Positions 5,536 to 5,889 of a DNA stretch of 5,889 bases are shown in pieces. Positions within the stretch are counted from its first letter, which is position 1. The number at the start of each line of letters is the position of its first letter. Source of the DNA: an uncultured Eubacteriales bacterium (GTDB lineage Bacteria; Bacillota; Clostridia; Eubacteriales; Anaerofustaceae); contig CADBPP010000012.1 in NCBI GenBank assembly GCA_902796565.1, positions 1-5,889 of the forward strand, written 5' to 3'. A program made the translations under genes and the position numbers. A model generated the notes under the pieces. It was not told where the DNA came from, ran no database searches, and saw nothing but the letters and a program-made list of their open reading frames with translations.

Positions 5536-5889
5536 TTATTCCTGAACGTCTATTAGGGATTTCTTGACCTTCACCAGCTCGATCTGGTTCTCAAGGAACT
5601 TGCTCTGCAGGTCGTTGAGGGTCCTCTTGTTCAGCTCGTACTCGGTCCTGAGGGCATTGTACTTGTCCTTGTACTCGTCCAGCATGTCCTTGAGCTCGAT
5701 GTTCTCCACCTGCAGCTTCTCCGCCTTGTTCTTGAGGGTCTTCATGCGGTTGTCGGCGTTCGCCAGCTCCAGCTTGAGCTCCTCCGCCTGCTTTACGCTC
5801 TCGAGGTTCTTCTCGAAATCCTCTTCCTTTTCCTTCATGGCTTCCAGGAGTTCCCTGGTGGCAAAGAGCTCCTCTGCGGTATTCATCAG
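5536..5889 (-). CDS. Coiled-coil protein of unknown function, 3' end, probably continuing past the window
   Basis: The 117 codons seen are almost entirely charged and helical, rich in Glu, Lys, Leu and Asn, with no glycine or proline. Heptad-like spacing of Leu, Ile, Met and Tyr runs from about residue 25 to the stop, for instance LKNKAEKLQVENIELKDMLD and YNALRTEYELNKRTLNDLQ. This indicates a long coiled coil. An ATG occurs at 5884-5886, but the frame is open to the edge (a Leu codon precedes it), so the start cannot be assigned. No membrane segment, enzyme motif or recognisable domain is seen. A terminator-like hairpin follows its TAA, which suggests it ends a separate transcription unit, although read-through into cobU is possible. 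I do not recognise the family, and similarity to SMC-like or other coiled-coil proteins would be compositional only. Confidence 0.75.
   Translation of the reverse strand: MMNTAEELFATRELLEAMKEKEEDFEKNLESVKQAEELKLELANADNRMKTLKNKAEKLQVENIELKDMLDEYKDKYNALRTEYELNKRTLNDLQSKFLENQIELVKVKKSLIDVQE

Overview
The window reads as a bacterial chromosome fragment in which every supported gene lies on the minus strand. Reading in transcription order (high to low coordinates) it holds: the 3' end of an unrecognised coiled-coil gene; a five-gene cluster made of cobU, cobS, a second short cobU-like gene, cobC and a shortened trigger-factor-like gene; then a separately promoted ppsA that runs off the left edge. 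The organism is probably a Bacillota member of the Clostridia (Lachnospiraceae-like). This rests on strong AGGAGG-type Shine-Dalgarno sites, TTG start use, U-tract terminators, the clostridial style of CobC and CobS, and a trigger-factor relative without a ribosome-binding domain. G+C is fairly high for that group (high fifties by eye, not counted). The taxonomy is inference.

The cluster from 5481 to 2142 covers nucleotide-loop assembly, the late stage of adenosylcobalamin synthesis. CobU phosphorylates adenosylcobinamide and guanylylates the product. CobS joins adenosylcobinamide-GDP to alpha-ribazole (phosphate) in the membrane. CobC removes the 5'-phosphate. No cobT (lower-ligand activation) is visible. 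Spacing is very tight: 4-nt TTGA junctions, a Shine-Dalgarno site overlapping the preceding stop codon, and a 19-nt gap. A strong terminator at 2061-2106 closes the unit, so the trigger-factor-like protein is probably co-transcribed with the cobalamin genes.

Two points stand out. First, there are two CobU-family proteins with complementary sequence conservation. The longer one keeps the P-loop and the guanylyl-accepting histidine region but has a degenerate C-terminal half. The shorter one keeps a P-loop and the canonical C-terminal half but has no histidine region. Second, a terminator-like hairpin sits 13 nt before the start codon of the first cob gene, leaving no room for a cobalamin riboswitch or an ordinary promoter between it and the gene.

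The 1942-2141 gap holds the cob-unit terminator, an AT-rich stretch, a good sigma-70-type promoter for ppsA, and a short perfect inverted repeat in the ppsA leader. No RNA genes, mobile elements, CRISPR arrays or origins were seen.
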